Source: Lachnospiraceae bacterium
GTDB lineage: Bacteria > Bacillota > Clostridia > Lachnospirales > Lachnospiraceae
Assembly: GCA_009774535.1 (NCBI GenBank)
Contig: VSNY01000032.1
Span: 1 to 31,099 of the forward strand
Reading direction: 5' to 3'
Length of the DNA stretch: 31,099 nt
Below, in pieces: positions 12,840 to 21,432 of this stretch (position 1 is the first letter of the stretch; each line of letters opens with the position of its first letter). Position numbers and translations under genes: made by a program. Under the pieces are notes generated by a model, which had not been told where the DNA came from, made no database searches, and was given only the letters and a program-made list of their open reading frames with translations.

Positions 12840-14480
12840 ATGAAAATGACTGAGTTTTCAGGAAAGTCAGTGTATAAGGGCATTACGATCGGTAAGGTCC
12901 TGGTGTTGAAGAACAAGGATTTTCAGATTAAGCGTACAAAGATTGAGGATGCCGAAGAGGAAATCGGCAGGGTTCATGAAGCGGGAGATCAGGCAAAAGC
13001 GCAGCTTCAGGCTTTGTATGACAAAGCGGTAAAGGAAGTCGGGGAAGCGAGCGCAGCTATTTTTGAAGTTCACCAGATGATGCTGGATGATGATGATTAT
13101 CTGGATTCTATTTATAATATGATCCGTACGGAGATGGTTAACGCAGAGTATGCGGTAGCAGTGACAGGGGATAATTTTGCAGAGATGTTTGCAAATATGG
13201 ATGATGACTATATGAAAGCCAGATCGGCGGATGTCAAGGATATTTCCGAACGCCTGGTACGCAATCTGTCCGGTGAAGGCGATGCGGACTTAAGTTCGAT
13301 GGAGCCTTCGATTATTGTGGCGGATGATTTAAGTCCGAGCGAGACGGTACAGATGGATAAGGAGAAAATCCTTGGCTTTGTAACAGTACATGGCTCTACC
13401 AATTCGCATACAGCGATTTTGGCGCGTATGATGAATATTCCGGCGCTGATCGGTGTGCCGATGGATCTGGAACAAATACATACCGGTATGGAAGCCGTAG
13501 TGGACGGGTTTGAAAGCAAAGTTATTTTTGAGCCGGACGAAGAAGTGCGTGCTGCGGTAGAGGGCAGAATCCAGGAAGAGCAGGAAAAAGCGCATATGCT
13601 GCAGACATTAAAAGGCAAAGAGAATGTTACACTGGATGGAAAGAAAGTTAACATTTATGCCAATATCGGAAGTGTCGGCGACGTCGGCTATGTGCTGGAA
13701 AATGATGCAGGCGGCATTGGGCTGTTCCGCAGTGAGTTTTTGTATCTCGGAAGGTCGGATTTCCCTACAGAAGAAGAGCAGTTCCAGGCTTATCGTCAGG
13801 TATTGCAGACGATGGCGGGCAAAAAGGTAATTATCCGTACACTGGATATCGGTGCGGATAAGCAGGTGGATTATTTTAATCTTGGCAAGGAAGACAATCC
13901 GGCCTTGGGATACCGTGCGATCCGGATCTGTTTAAAACAGCCGGATATTTTTAAGACACAAATACGTGCATTGCTGCGTGCGGCAGTATTCGGCAATCTT
14001 TCGATTATGTATCCGATGATTATTGCCGTAGAAGAAGTGAAAAAAATATATGAAATCGTAGAAGAAGTGCGTCAGGAACTGGAAGCCAAAGGAATTCCGT
14101 ATAAAATGCCGGAGCAGGGCATTATGATCGAGACCCCGGCGGCTGTTATGGTCAGCGAAGAACTGGCTCAGCTGGTAGACTTTTTCAGTATCGGAACGAA
14201 CGACCTGACACAGTATACACTGGCCATTGACAGGCAGAATGCAAAGCTGGATGATTTCTATAATCCGCATCATACGGCGATTCTGCGCATGATCAAAATG
14301 GTGACGGACAGCGCCCATAAATATGGCAAATGGGCAGGTATCTGCGGGGAACTTGGCGCAGATTTGGAACTGACAGAAGAATTTATGAAGATGGGCCTGG
14401 ATGAACTTTCGGTAGCCCCTTCTATGGTATTGAAAGTGCGTAAAGCAGTACGTGAAACGCGGGTAACTCCGGAAGCGTAA
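12840..14480 (+). CDS. ptsI: Phosphoenolpyruvate-protein phosphotransferase (PTS enzyme I)
   Basis: A 546-residue cytoplasmic enzyme that takes the phosphate from PEP and passes it to HPr, starting sugar uptake by the PTS. The N-terminal phosphohistidine domain carries active H190 in STNSHTAILAR, numbered from the ATG at 12840. The C-terminal PEP barrel has FRSEFLY, RTLDIGADKQ, SIGTNDLTQYTLAIDR and catalytic C502 in GICGELGAD. The block before the active histidine reads VHGSTNSH rather than the common GGRTSH, so the loop differs from E. coli but the key residues are kept. The start could also be the ATG at 12846, which is a better nine bases from GGGAG; the 12840 ATG is only three bases away. 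No ptsH is adjacent. The gene ends in a clear terminator. Confidence 0.93.
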   Translation: MKMTEFSGKSVYKGITIGKVLVLKNKDFQIKRTKIEDAEEEIGRVHEAGDQAKAQLQALYDKAVKEVGEASAAIFEVHQMMLDDDDYLDSIYNMIRTEMVNAEYAVAVTGDNFAEMFANMDDDYMKARSADVKDISERLVRNLSGEGDADLSSMEPSIIVADDLSPSETVQMDKEKILGFVTVHGSTNSHTAILARMMNIPALIGVPMDLEQIHTGMEAVVDGFESKVIFEPDEEVRAAVEGRIQEEQEKAHMLQTLKGKENVTLDGKKVNIYANIGSVGDVGYVLENDAGGIGLFRSEFLYLGRSDFPTEEEQFQAYRQVLQTMAGKKVIIRTLDIGADKQVDYFNLGKEDNPALGYRAIRICLKQPDIFKTQIRALLRAAVFGNLSIMYPMIIAVEEVKKIYEIVEEVRQELEAKGIPYKMPEQGIMIETPAAVMVSEELAQLVDFFSIGTNDLTQYTLAIDRQNAKLDDFYNPHHTAILRMIKMVTDSAHKYGKWAGICGELGADLELTEEFMKMGLDELSVAPSMVLKVRKAVRETRVTPEA

Positions 14481-14612
14481 CAGATGCAAAGGCAGAAGGC
14501 ATCTTATATTACAGGTGCAGTGTTAAGCGTGGATGGATTGGCAAGATGTTAAAGGATAGTATATGAATCGCAACAGTTCCATGGGTGATGAGAGCTTGTT
14601 ATGCTGAATCAG

Positions 14613-14643
14613 AAAGCGGGGAGTGCAGACTCTCCGCTTTTTT
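14613..14643 (+). terminator. Intrinsic terminator after ptsI
   Basis: AAAGCGGGGAGT, a GCAG loop and ACTCTCCGCTTT form a stem of about 12 bp with one G-U pair, running into a tract of six T residues. It lies about 130 bp after the ptsI stop and ends 40 bp before the 3' end of the converging flippase gene. Confidence 0.88.
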
Positions 14644-14682
14644 GACGTGAAGGTACAGGTTTTGGAAGTATGCATGCTTACC

Positions 14683-15996
14683 TTACAACTCTTTGGAACG
14701 ATTCAGCATATAGATCGCGCAGAGAGCCGTTAGAACCTGGCTGGCAAGCATCCCATACAAATAAGCGCGGATTCCGCGCACAGGCACGAAAATCCAGATC
14801 ACGGCGATCCGCAGCAGGCATCCGCTTAAATTCAGCAGCAGCGTCGCCGTTGGATGGCCCAGTCCATGCAGAATACTGTTTAGCGTCGTTGACAGAAACA
14901 TAAACGGGCAGATAAAGCTAAGGGTACGGATATAGATGCCAGCGAGTGTATTTGCAAATAAATACTGTCCAATCATCGAATAAGTCAGCAGGAAAAACAG
15001 CGTACTGGCAAATCCCAGCGTCAGACACGAAACGATCGTGCGGCGGATCGTGCGGCGGATCAGCGACTGGTTTTTTTGCACTTTTGCCTGTGAAATGGAT
15101 GGAAGCAGCATTACGGATACGGAATTGGTCAGCACCGATGGAAACAGAATCATCGGCATGGCCATTCCGGTGAGGATTCCAAAAATACTCAGGGCATCTT
15201 CGTTTGAGTAACCATAAGATTTCAGGCAGATCGGAATCAGGATCGCTTCTGTGCTGTTGACCAGGTTGATCAGGACGCGGTTCGTGGTCAGCGGTATGGA
15301 AAAGGTAAAAATCTGGCGCAGGCATGTGGAGAAGCGTTCGCTGCATCTGGTAAAATGTACGACTGTCATCGAGAAAAGCGCGCCTGCCAGTTCGCCGCAT
15401 ACGATTCCCCAGACAGCCATAGCAGCGGTTACCTGCCGGCCCTGGTTTTGGCAGATCCGGTAGATCAGGTAGACGCACAGGACACGGCATACCTGCTCCA
15501 GCAGCTGGGAGACGGATGGGACGAATGTTTTCTGAAGACCGTAATAATATCCGTTGATGCAGGAATGAATCGCGGCAAGGGGCAGGGAAAGCGCAATAAT
15601 ACGCAGCAGCTCCCCGCACCGCGGTTCATCGAGGATGGTGACAGCGATCTGGTCAGCGCCTGCGTAGATCAATAGTGTGCAAAAGATTGACAGGCTGACC
15701 GATAAGGCCAGGCCGGCGTACAGACAAATTTGCGGACAGCGTCCGGCGCCGACGGCTTCCGCGGTATATTTGGAGATCGCGGTCTGTACTCCGGCGCCGC
15801 AAAAAGCAACGCCAAGTGCAAAGACAGGAAAGATAAGCTGGTAAATTCCAACTCCTTGCGCACCAATTGTATGCGAGAGGAATATCCTATAGAAGAAGCC
15901 GATCACCCGGCTGGCAAGTCCGGTTGCGGTCAGCAGGGCGGTTCCGAGCAGTACAGGATGGCTGGCATATTTTTTAAATGTGGATAAGTTCGGCAT
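14683..15996 (-). CDS. SpoVB/MurJ-like polysaccharide flippase
   Basis: A 437-residue multi-pass membrane protein of the MOP exporter superfamily (polysaccharide transporter/MATE-like branch). The N-terminus has the typical start for SpoVB-type proteins, ending the first helix in SRVIGFFYRIFLSHTIGAQG followed by GIYQLIFPVF. About 12 hydrophobic segments are spread over the chain. Members move lipid-linked precursors of peptidoglycan or other glycans across the membrane; SpoVB itself acts in spore cortex assembly. At 437 residues it is somewhat shorter than B. subtilis SpoVB (about 518) and lacks the extra C-terminal helices, so MurJ-like or general oligosaccharide flippase remains possible. 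AAGGA lies nine bases before ATG. It is transcribed toward ptsI and is divergent from the desulfurase gene. Confidence 0.85.
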   Translation of the reverse strand: MPNLSTFKKYASHPVLLGTALLTATGLASRVIGFFYRIFLSHTIGAQGVGIYQLIFPVFALGVAFCGAGVQTAISKYTAEAVGAGRCPQICLYAGLALSVSLSIFCTLLIYAGADQIAVTILDEPRCGELLRIIALSLPLAAIHSCINGYYYGLQKTFVPSVSQLLEQVCRVLCVYLIYRICQNQGRQVTAAMAVWGIVCGELAGALFSMTVVHFTRCSERFSTCLRQIFTFSIPLTTNRVLINLVNSTEAILIPICLKSYGYSNEDALSIFGILTGMAMPMILFPSVLTNSVSVMLLPSISQAKVQKNQSLIRRTIRRTIVSCLTLGFASTLFFLLTYSMIGQYLFANTLAGIYIRTLSFICPFMFLSTTLNSILHGLGHPTATLLLNLSGCLLRIAVIWIFVPVRGIRAYLYGMLASQVLTALCAIYMLNRSKEL

Positions 15997-16116
15997 AGGC
16001 GGGTTCCTTACGGATGTTTTCTATCTTACTTACCCATATGTATATGATGCAGGCGGAAAATTATGCGTGTGGCCATAAGATGTCTGTGGACAGCGGTAAA
16101 GACAGGAGGAGTTGTT

Positions 16117-17265
16117 ATGATTTATCTGGACCATGCAGCTACGACGCCGATGGCGGAACAGGTAGCTGCCAGTATGCAGCCATATTTTGCAAAAAATTAT
16201 GGAAATGCGTCAACGATTTATGAATTTGGGGAGAAAAGCAGGCAGGCGGTAGAGCATGCCAGGACAGTGATTGCGCATTCTCTGCATGCGCGTCCAAACG
16301 AGATTTATTTTACGGCAGGGGGCAGTGAGTCGGATAATTGGGCGCTGAAAGGAACGGCGGAAGCGTATCGGGCAAAAGGCAGGCATATCATTACCACGCA
16401 GATTGAACATCATGCGGTGCTGCATACGTGTAAATATCTGGAAGAACAAGGATATGAGATCACGTATCTTCCGGTAGACACGCAGGGGTTTGTGAATCTG
16501 CAGCAGCTGGAAGCTTCTATCCGGCCGGATACAATTCTGATTTCGGTCATGTTTGCCAATAATGAGATTGGTACGATGGAGCCGATCGCGCAGATTGGGC
16601 GGATTGCAAGACGTCATGAGGTACTGTTTCATACGGATGCGGTGCAGGCTTACGGACAGGTTCCGATTCGGGTGGATTTTTATCATATTGACCTTTTGAG
16701 CGCCAGCGGGCATAAGTTTTACGGGCCGAAAGGAACAGGATTTTTATATATTCGCGACGGGGTAAAGACGTCTTCTTTTATCCATGGAGGCGGGCAGGAA
16801 TTTGGCAGACGGGCAGGGACGGAAAATGTGCCTGGCATTGTAGGTATTGGGACAGCGGCAGAGATCGCCATGCGGACGATGTCGGAGCGGATTTACCGGG
16901 AAACCAGGCTGCGCGACTGGATGATTCATGAGATCAGTACCCGGATTCCGGGTGTATGGCTGAACGGGGACCGCTATGCCAGACTGCCGAACAATGTGAA
17001 TTTTAGTTTTGAAGAGATTGAGGGAGAGACGCTTTTGCTGCTGCTGGATGCGAAAGATATCTGTGCTTCGGCAGCGTCGGCATGTTCAACAGGGTCTGCG
17101 GAGCCGTCGCATGTGCTGACAGCGATTGGGAGGAAGCCGGAACTGGCGTTTGGAACGCTGCGGATGACGTTGGGAGAGGCAACGACCTGGGAGGAAGCGC
17201 GGGTTGTGGTGGATGCGGTGGAGGAGAATGTGAAGCTGCTGCGGGAAGTGGCGCGGATGGAGTGA
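16117..17265 (+). CDS. Cysteine desulfurase (NifS/IscS family)
   Basis: A 382-residue PLP enzyme that removes sulfur from cysteine as a protein-bound persulfide for Fe-S clusters, thio-tRNA or other sulfur carriers. Visible features: start block MIYLDHAATTP, H99 in IEHHAV that stacks on PLP, D174 and Q177 in HTDAVQAYGQ, PLP lysine K200 in SASGHKFYGPKG, R231/R232 in FGRRAGTENV, and catalytic C323 in ASACSTGS. The mobile loop is the short, group I type of NifS/IscS enzymes. No iscU, thiI or mnmA is next to it, so the sulfur acceptor cannot be named from context. The start is ATG at 16117, six bases after AGGAGG; an upstream in-frame ATG at 16063 lacks a ribosome site and would add residues outside the family. 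Confidence 0.92.
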   Translation: MIYLDHAATTPMAEQVAASMQPYFAKNYGNASTIYEFGEKSRQAVEHARTVIAHSLHARPNEIYFTAGGSESDNWALKGTAEAYRAKGRHIITTQIEHHAVLHTCKYLEEQGYEITYLPVDTQGFVNLQQLEASIRPDTILISVMFANNEIGTMEPIAQIGRIARRHEVLFHTDAVQAYGQVPIRVDFYHIDLLSASGHKFYGPKGTGFLYIRDGVKTSSFIHGGGQEFGRRAGTENVPGIVGIGTAAEIAMRTMSERIYRETRLRDWMIHEISTRIPGVWLNGDRYARLPNNVNFSFEEIEGETLLLLLDAKDICASAASACSTGSAEPSHVLTAIGRKPELAFGTLRMTLGEATTWEEARVVVDAVEENVKLLREVARME

Positions 17266-17306
17266 ATGGCCGTCATATGATCCATAAAAGAATCACAAAA
17301 AACTAC

Positions 17307-17335
17307 TTTACATTTCCGCGATTTTGTGGTTGAAT
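17307..17335 (+). promoter_or_regulatory. Probable rnpB promoter
   Basis: TTTACA (17307-17312), a 17-bp spacer and TTGAAT (17330-17335) would start transcription at about 17342-17348, at the 5' end of RNase P RNA. The -10 box is weak. A 7-bp inverted repeat CACAAAA/TTTTGTG overlaps it and may end desulfurase transcription. Confidence 0.4.
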
Positions 17336-17348
17336 AATCTAGGAAAAC

Positions 17349-17704
17349 ACAAGCGGGATAAATGATCGCGGCTGCATGTGCCGAAAGGCCGCAGGTGAGG
17401 AAAGTCCGGGCTTCATAGGGCAGGATGCCGGATAACGTCCGGTGGAGGCGACTCCCAGGAAAGTGCAACAGAAATAAACCGCCAGTATGGACATGTCCGC
17501 GCTGGTAAGGGTGGAAAGGCAGTGTAAGAGACTACCGCCTTCCTGGTAACAGGAAGGGCACATGTAAACCCCATCCGAAGCAAGACCGAGCAGAAGCAGT
17601 GACGCGGCCCGCCAGCTTCAGGTAGGTCGCTGGAGGCGGCTGGTGACAGCCGTCCTAGATAGATGATCATTCAAGACATAACCCGGCTTATCGTCCCGCT
17701 TGTG
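17349..17704 (+). ncRNA. rnpB: RNase P RNA, bacterial class A
   Basis: The catalytic RNA that removes 5' leaders from pre-tRNAs. The closing P1 stem pairs ACAAGCGGGAT at the 5' end with the complementary sequence ending GTCCCGCTTGT at 17704. The universal 5' P4 block GAGGAAAGTCCGGGCT lies at about 17397-17412. The class A hallmark GTGCAACAGAAA followed by AAACCGCC lies in the first 140 bases. The 3' universal block contains ATAACCCGGCTTA near 17678-17690. A run of six T residues follows P1 at 17705-17710 and probably ends transcription. The length of about 356 nt is normal for class A. Open frames across this region on either strand are coincidental. Confidence 0.97.
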
Positions 17705-17771
17705 TTTTTTCAGACGGGTATTAAGAAAATATAAACATTCTCAATTTTTCCTGAAAACATGCCAAATCCCA

Positions 17772-17800
17772 TTGACAGACGAAAGTTTTGAAGATACCAT
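17772..17800 (+). promoter_or_regulatory. Promoter of the zinc-ribbon/DUF5685/J-protein operon
   Basis: A perfect TTGACA (17772-17777), a 17-bp spacer and TACCAT (17795-17800). The leader to the first start codon at 17934 would be about 125 nt. Confidence 0.55.
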
Positions 17801-17933
17801 AGTGAAAAGACAAATGCAAACAGGTAAATGCAGGACTGTTGGCAGGTCGGTTTGCCTGTATCAGATCAGTCTGAGTACTGACAGGTGCTGTAAAATGTTG
17901 CAGAGTGTGTGATTGGGATAGGAGTGTGGGACT

Positions 17934-18338
17934 ATGAATGGGTTTCGGGAACGGATGACACGGTTTATGTATGGCAGATACGGCAATGACCAGCTGTCAA
18001 AGCTGTATCTGGGAATTGCGATGGTATGTCTGGTGGTCAATTTAGTTACAAGGCTGGACTTGTTTTATGTGGCAGGGCTTGGCTTTTTGATCTATGGTAT
18101 GTACCGCTCATTTTCAAAGGATATTGCAAAAATGTCCGCACAAAATCAGAAGTATTTAAACTGGCGTTATCAGAGGATTGTAAAATACAACCAGACGAAA
18201 AAGCATTTGGCACAGCGCAAAGTGTACCGGTTTTATAAATGTCCCGGCTGCAGCCAGAAGGTACGGGTACCGCGGGGAAGAGGAAAGATTATGATCACCT
18301 GTCCCAAGTGCCATGCGGAATTTATGAAAAAGAGTTAG
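17934..18338 (+). CDS. Small membrane protein with a C-terminal zinc ribbon
   Basis: 134 residues. Two hydrophobic helices at about 22-38 and 42-58 form a short hairpin in the membrane. A basic, tyrosine-rich cytoplasmic stretch (about 59-100) follows. The C-terminus is a zinc ribbon with C103, C106, C123 and C126 in two CPxC knuckles (CPGC and CPKC). I do not know a named function. The layout suggests a membrane-anchored adaptor whose zinc ribbon binds protein or nucleic acid. It is the first gene of a tight operon: the next start codon comes three bases after its stop. GGAG lies about ten bases before ATG. Confidence 0.8.
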   Translation: MNGFRERMTRFMYGRYGNDQLSKLYLGIAMVCLVVNLVTRLDLFYVAGLGFLIYGMYRSFSKDIAKMSAQNQKYLNWRYQRIVKYNQTKKHLAQRKVYRFYKCPGCSQKVRVPRGRGKIMITCPKCHAEFMKKS

Positions 18339-18341
18339 CAT

Positions 18342-19232
18342 ATGTTTGGATATATTAATGTTAACCGGGAAAAACTGGAGCCTGCAGACCGCAGCATGTA
18401 TCAGTCTTATTACTGCGGGCTGTGCCAGAAACTAAAAGAAAACTATGGCCGCAAAGGCCAGATGCTTCTGAATTATGATATGACGTTTTTGATTGTGCTG
18501 CTGACAGGGCTTTATGAGCTGGAAGACCATAAGACGGAATTTATCTGCGCGATGCATCCTTCCAAAAAACAGACGGCACGGATCAATGAAGCGACCAGCT
18601 ATGCGGCTGCAATGAATATCCTTCTTTGTTCCAAAAATTTTGAAGACGATTGGAACGACAATCACTCTTATACAAAAAAAGCGCTATCCCAAATGTTTAA
18701 AAAGGATTACGACTGTATCTCGAAGGAATATCCAAGACAATCGCAGGCGCTGAACCAGTATCTAAAACGGCTGGAAGCGGCAGAAAAAGACAGGGAGCGC
18801 AATGTTGACGCGGTGGCCGGGCTGACCGGAGAAATGCTCGGCGAGATTTTTGCATGGAAAGAGGGCGATATCTGGGCCGAGGAACTGCGCTGTATGGGAT
18901 TTTATATGGGCAAATTTATTTATCTGATGGATGCCTATGAAGATATTGGAAAAGATATGAAAAATAAGTGCTATAATGTCTTTCATCTGATGCCGATGGA
19001 GACCGAACAGGATTTTGAGATATTTTCCAGGCTTTTGCTGACCAGCATGATGTCAGAATGCGCGAAATCATTTGAACGCCTTCCGATTTTGCTCCATGCG
19101 GAGATCTGCCGGAATATCCTGTATTCCGGTGTCTGGACAAAATATGAGTACCTGCGATTGAAAAAGCAGGCAAAGGAAGAAAAGAAAAACAGGTCTGCAA
19201 AAAAATCAGATGCAGGCCGGATGACGCAGTAG
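18342..19232 (+). CDS. DUF5685-like protein with isoprenoid-synthase-like aspartate motifs
   Basis: A 296-residue, mainly helical soluble protein that I assign to the DUF5685-type family by its start MFGYINVNREKL and YYCGLCQKLKENYG (C25, C28). The function is not established. Two aspartate-rich motifs stand out about 100 residues apart: DDWND at 102-106 and D197-x3-D201-x3-D205 in LMDAYEDIGKD. This spacing and composition resemble the paired DxxxD/DDxxD motifs of squalene/phytoene synthases and other all-alpha isoprenoid synthases, which bind diphosphates through magnesium. That link is my inference. The C-terminus is a lysine-rich tail (about 273-296). The start lies three bases after the zinc-ribbon gene stop, so translation is likely coupled. 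Confidence 0.78.
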   Translation: MFGYINVNREKLEPADRSMYQSYYCGLCQKLKENYGRKGQMLLNYDMTFLIVLLTGLYELEDHKTEFICAMHPSKKQTARINEATSYAAAMNILLCSKNFEDDWNDNHSYTKKALSQMFKKDYDCISKEYPRQSQALNQYLKRLEAAEKDRERNVDAVAGLTGEMLGEIFAWKEGDIWAEELRCMGFYMGKFIYLMDAYEDIGKDMKNKCYNVFHLMPMETEQDFEIFSRLLLTSMMSECAKSFERLPILLHAEICRNILYSGVWTKYEYLRLKKQAKEEKKNRSAKKSDAGRMTQ

Positions 19233-19268
19233 ATATCCTGCTGCATAGAAAAGAGGAAACTGCAGGTT

Positions 19269-19871
19269 ATGGGAAATCCATATGACGTGCTGGGCATAAG
19301 CCCTGGCGCAACCGATGAAGAGATCAAAAAAGCATACCGCGCCCTGAGCCGGAAATACCATCCGGATGCCAATGTCAATAATCCCAACCGGGAACAGGCA
19401 GAGGAACGTTTTAAGGAAATCCAGCAGGCTTATAATCAGATTATGCAGGAAAAACAGCAGGGCGGAGGGGCTTTTACCGGCTTTGGGTCAGCCAGGTACG
19501 GCGGTTACGGCAGGCAGACGCAGGAGGCGCCGCAGATGCAGGCGGCAGCCAATTATCTGGCAAACCGTTGCTATCAGGAGGCGATGAATGTCTTAAACAA
19601 TATTAGTGACCATACTGCGAGATGGTATTATTATTGTGCAGTCGCCCATGCGGGTCTGGGCAATAATATGACTGCCCGCGAATGTGCAGAACAGGCTGTA
19701 CGGCTGGAACCGAGCAATATCGAGTACCGCCAGCTGATGCAGCAGCTGAATTTTGGCGGAACCTGGTACAGCAGTATGGGTGAAAGCTATGGCAGGCCGT
19801 ATGAGAGCTTCAGCCGTTTTTGCATGTCGATGGTTTTTATGAATATGTGTTGTACGTGCTGTTGTATTTAA
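19269..19871 (+). CDS. J-domain protein with a TPR-like segment and cysteine-rich tail
   Basis: 200 residues. The N-terminal J domain (about 3-65) has the HPD tripeptide at 31-33 in YHPDAN and the usual YDVLGI start, so it should stimulate a DnaK-type Hsp70. A glycine-rich linker (about 62-85) follows, then a helical repeat of TPR character (about 92-158; the AVAHAGLGNNMTARECAEQA block is typical). The zinc-finger and client-binding domains of true DnaJ are missing, so it is a specialised co-chaperone. The last residues, FMNMCCTCCCI, hold five cysteines in seven positions, suggesting metal binding, lipidation or membrane contact. It is the third gene of the zinc-ribbon/DUF5685 operon, 36 bp after the previous stop. 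A 7-bp inverted repeat AACCGTT/AACGGTT follows at about 19873-19900. Confidence 0.88.
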   Translation: MGNPYDVLGISPGATDEEIKKAYRALSRKYHPDANVNNPNREQAEERFKEIQQAYNQIMQEKQQGGGAFTGFGSARYGGYGRQTQEAPQMQAAANYLANRCYQEAMNVLNNISDHTARWYYYCAVAHAGLGNNMTARECAEQAVRLEPSNIEYRQLMQQLNFGGTWYSSMGESYGRPYESFSRFCMSMVFMNMCCTCCCI

Positions 19872-19941
19872 GCAACCGTTTATGGGTGATCAGAACGGTT
19901 ATTGAATGATAGGATGTGAGTGAAAAAATAAATTTGAACAC

Positions 19942-19970
19942 TTCCCCAAAAGCAATCTATCGTATATAAT
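19942..19970 (+). promoter_or_regulatory. Possible promoter of the DUF362 lipoprotein gene
   Basis: A perfect TATAAT (19965-19970) with a poor -35 match, TTCCCC (19942-19947), 17 bp upstream. A small symmetric motif GACAGTGTC lies just downstream and could be an operator. The weak -35 suggests activator dependence or an alternative start. Confidence 0.4.
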
Positions 19971-20024
19971 ATAGGTGACAGTGTCGTTTTTTAGTATACG
20001 ATGCAGAAACGGGGGCGTGTAGTT

Positions 20025-21167
20025 ATGAAAAAAGTGACAATTTTGATGTGTATTTTCCTAGGGCTTCATTTTGCTGCCTGTAATTCTAAAACTGCAGCCG
20101 GCAATGGATCGGATTCATCTTCTGCGGCAGGAACACAAAGCGCCGGGCGCAAGGAAGATGCGCAGGAAGCGGCAGAAATAGCAGGCGAAAAAGAAACATC
20201 TGCAGAGGAAAACCGTACAGATCATTTGAAACAGACGATGAACGCGGACATGTCTGCCCAGCAGGATACAGTAGCTGACCTGAAAGATCTGAAGCGGCAT
20301 GAGGATGCAGTTCCGGTTGTCTATATGACCAATGAGGTATCAGCAGAGGCATTGCTTCATTTGTATCGTTTTACTGGCTGGGAACTGGCTGGGGAGCATA
20401 CGGCTGTACATATATCTGCAGGCGGACGCCTGGCAGAGAGCGGGCTGGAGCCGGAGCTGCTTTACGAGCTGGTGGCATATACAGACGGGACGATTACAAT
20501 ATCAAATCCTGCGCAGAGTGATTTTACCATGTCAGACAGGCAGCTGAAAGAAGCCGAAGAGCTTGGCTTTACGGAAGTTGCGGATGTGGTGGTTTTGGAT
20601 CAGGATGGCGTGGTCTTGCTGCCGGTTGAAGAAGGAATGCGTTTGGCGGAGAACGAAGTTGGCAGCCGTTTTTTGGAGTATGACGGCATTTTGGCGGTAT
20701 CACATTTTCAGAGACATGCCGCGGCGGGGTTTAGCGGCGCTGTGCAGAATATTTCGCTTGGCGTCAGTTCTTCACAAGGAAAGTGCCTGATTTGTTCTGC
20801 GGGCAGCAGCCGGACAGATGCGACGGTGTTGCAGCAGGAAGCGTTTATGGAAGCGATGGCAGAAGCGGGCAAGTCCGTCTCAGATGCGTTAAATAAAAAT
20901 ATTTATTATATAAATGTGATGGATCATGCAACCATCGGATGCGGCTGTGGTACGGATTCTTATGGAGAGGATTTACATGATATTGGAATCCTGGCCTGTG
21001 AAGACCCGGTTGCTTTGGATCAGGCATGTGTGGACTTTATTTATACGGCGGATGCAAATGAAAGTTTTGTGGAGGGACTGGAAGCGGCGGATGCGGAGTA
21101 TGTACTGGAGTATGCGGAGGAAGTGGGGCTTGGAAATAGCGCGTATACGCTGGTGACGATCGATTGA
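20025..21167 (+). CDS. DUF362 domain lipoprotein
   Basis: 380 residues. The start at 20025 gives a clean lipoprotein signal peptide: MKK, a hydrophobic core (4-16) and lipobox FAAC with C19 as the lipidated residue. A low-complexity Ala/Ser/Glu-rich spacer (about 20-85) then leads to the folded domain. The domain looks like DUF362: the C-terminal block GCGCGTDSYGEDLHDIGILA followed by DPVALDQACVDFI is the family signature. DUF362 proteins are often near Fe-S and corrinoid chemistry, but no activity is proven, and this copy carries only two close cysteines in the CGCG block, not a full ferredoxin motif. The protein should sit on the outer face of the membrane. An ATG 24 bases upstream is less likely because it would spoil the signal peptide. 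Confidence 0.82.
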   Translation: MKKVTILMCIFLGLHFAACNSKTAAGNGSDSSSAAGTQSAGRKEDAQEAAEIAGEKETSAEENRTDHLKQTMNADMSAQQDTVADLKDLKRHEDAVPVVYMTNEVSAEALLHLYRFTGWELAGEHTAVHISAGGRLAESGLEPELLYELVAYTDGTITISNPAQSDFTMSDRQLKEAEELGFTEVADVVVLDQDGVVLLPVEEGMRLAENEVGSRFLEYDGILAVSHFQRHAAAGFSGAVQNISLGVSSSQGKCLICSAGSSRTDATVLQQEAFMEAMAEAGKSVSDALNKNIYYINVMDHATIGCGCGTDSYGEDLHDIGILACEDPVALDQACVDFIYTADANESFVEGLEAADAEYVLEYAEEVGLGNSAYTLVTID

Positions 21168-21268
21168 GCGGAGCAAATACGCAGACCTGTCTGAAAAGTA
21201 CCGGATCTTGTTTCACTTTAAAAAGAATCATCGTTCGTAAAAATAATTATAAAAAAATAAAAAAGGAG

Positions 21269-21297
21269 TTGCATAATTCGGAATCTTGTGCTAAAAT
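21269..21297 (+). promoter_or_regulatory. Promoter of tRNA-Leu
   Basis: TTGCAT (21269-21274), 17 bp, TAAAAT (21292-21297), about 23 bp before the tRNA 5' end. The AT-rich stretch at 21237-21264 directly upstream would serve as an UP element. Confidence 0.7.
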
Positions 21298-21320
21298 GTT
21301 TTTTGCAGGCAGGAAAGCAA

Positions 21321-21400
21321 GCCGCTGTGGCGGAATTGGCAGACGCATACGACTCAAAATCGTACGGGAAACCATATGGGTTCAAGTCCCATCAGCGGCA
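21321..21400 (+). tRNA. tRNA-Leu (anticodon CAA)
   Basis: The 7-bp acceptor stem GCCGCTG/CAGCGGC closes the gene and A21400 is the discriminator base. The D-arm reads GCGGAATTGGCAGACGC. The anticodon arm is TACGA-CTCAAAA-TCGTA, giving anticodon CAA, which reads UUG codons. A class II variable arm of about 11 nt and the T-arm ATGGG-TTCAAGT-CCCAT follow. CCA is not encoded. It has its own promoter and terminator and is a single tRNA, not part of a cluster. Confidence 0.97.
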
Positions 21401-21432
21401 TTCTAACGATAGCCTTAAGTATAAGCAAATGT

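Noticed and set aside
15031..15061. Direct repeat of GTGCGGCGGATC in the flippase gene
   Set aside because: It encodes a duplicated RRTI in a cytoplasmic loop and stays in frame; a minor coding duplication, not a separate element.
17413..17670. Minus-strand open frame across the RNase P RNA
   Set aside because: Fully inside rnpB; its openness is a by-product of RNA sequence.
21321..21420. tRNA-Leu as an attachment site for an integrated element
   Set aside because: No integrase, no second copy of the tRNA 3' end, and ordinary housekeeping genes on both sides.
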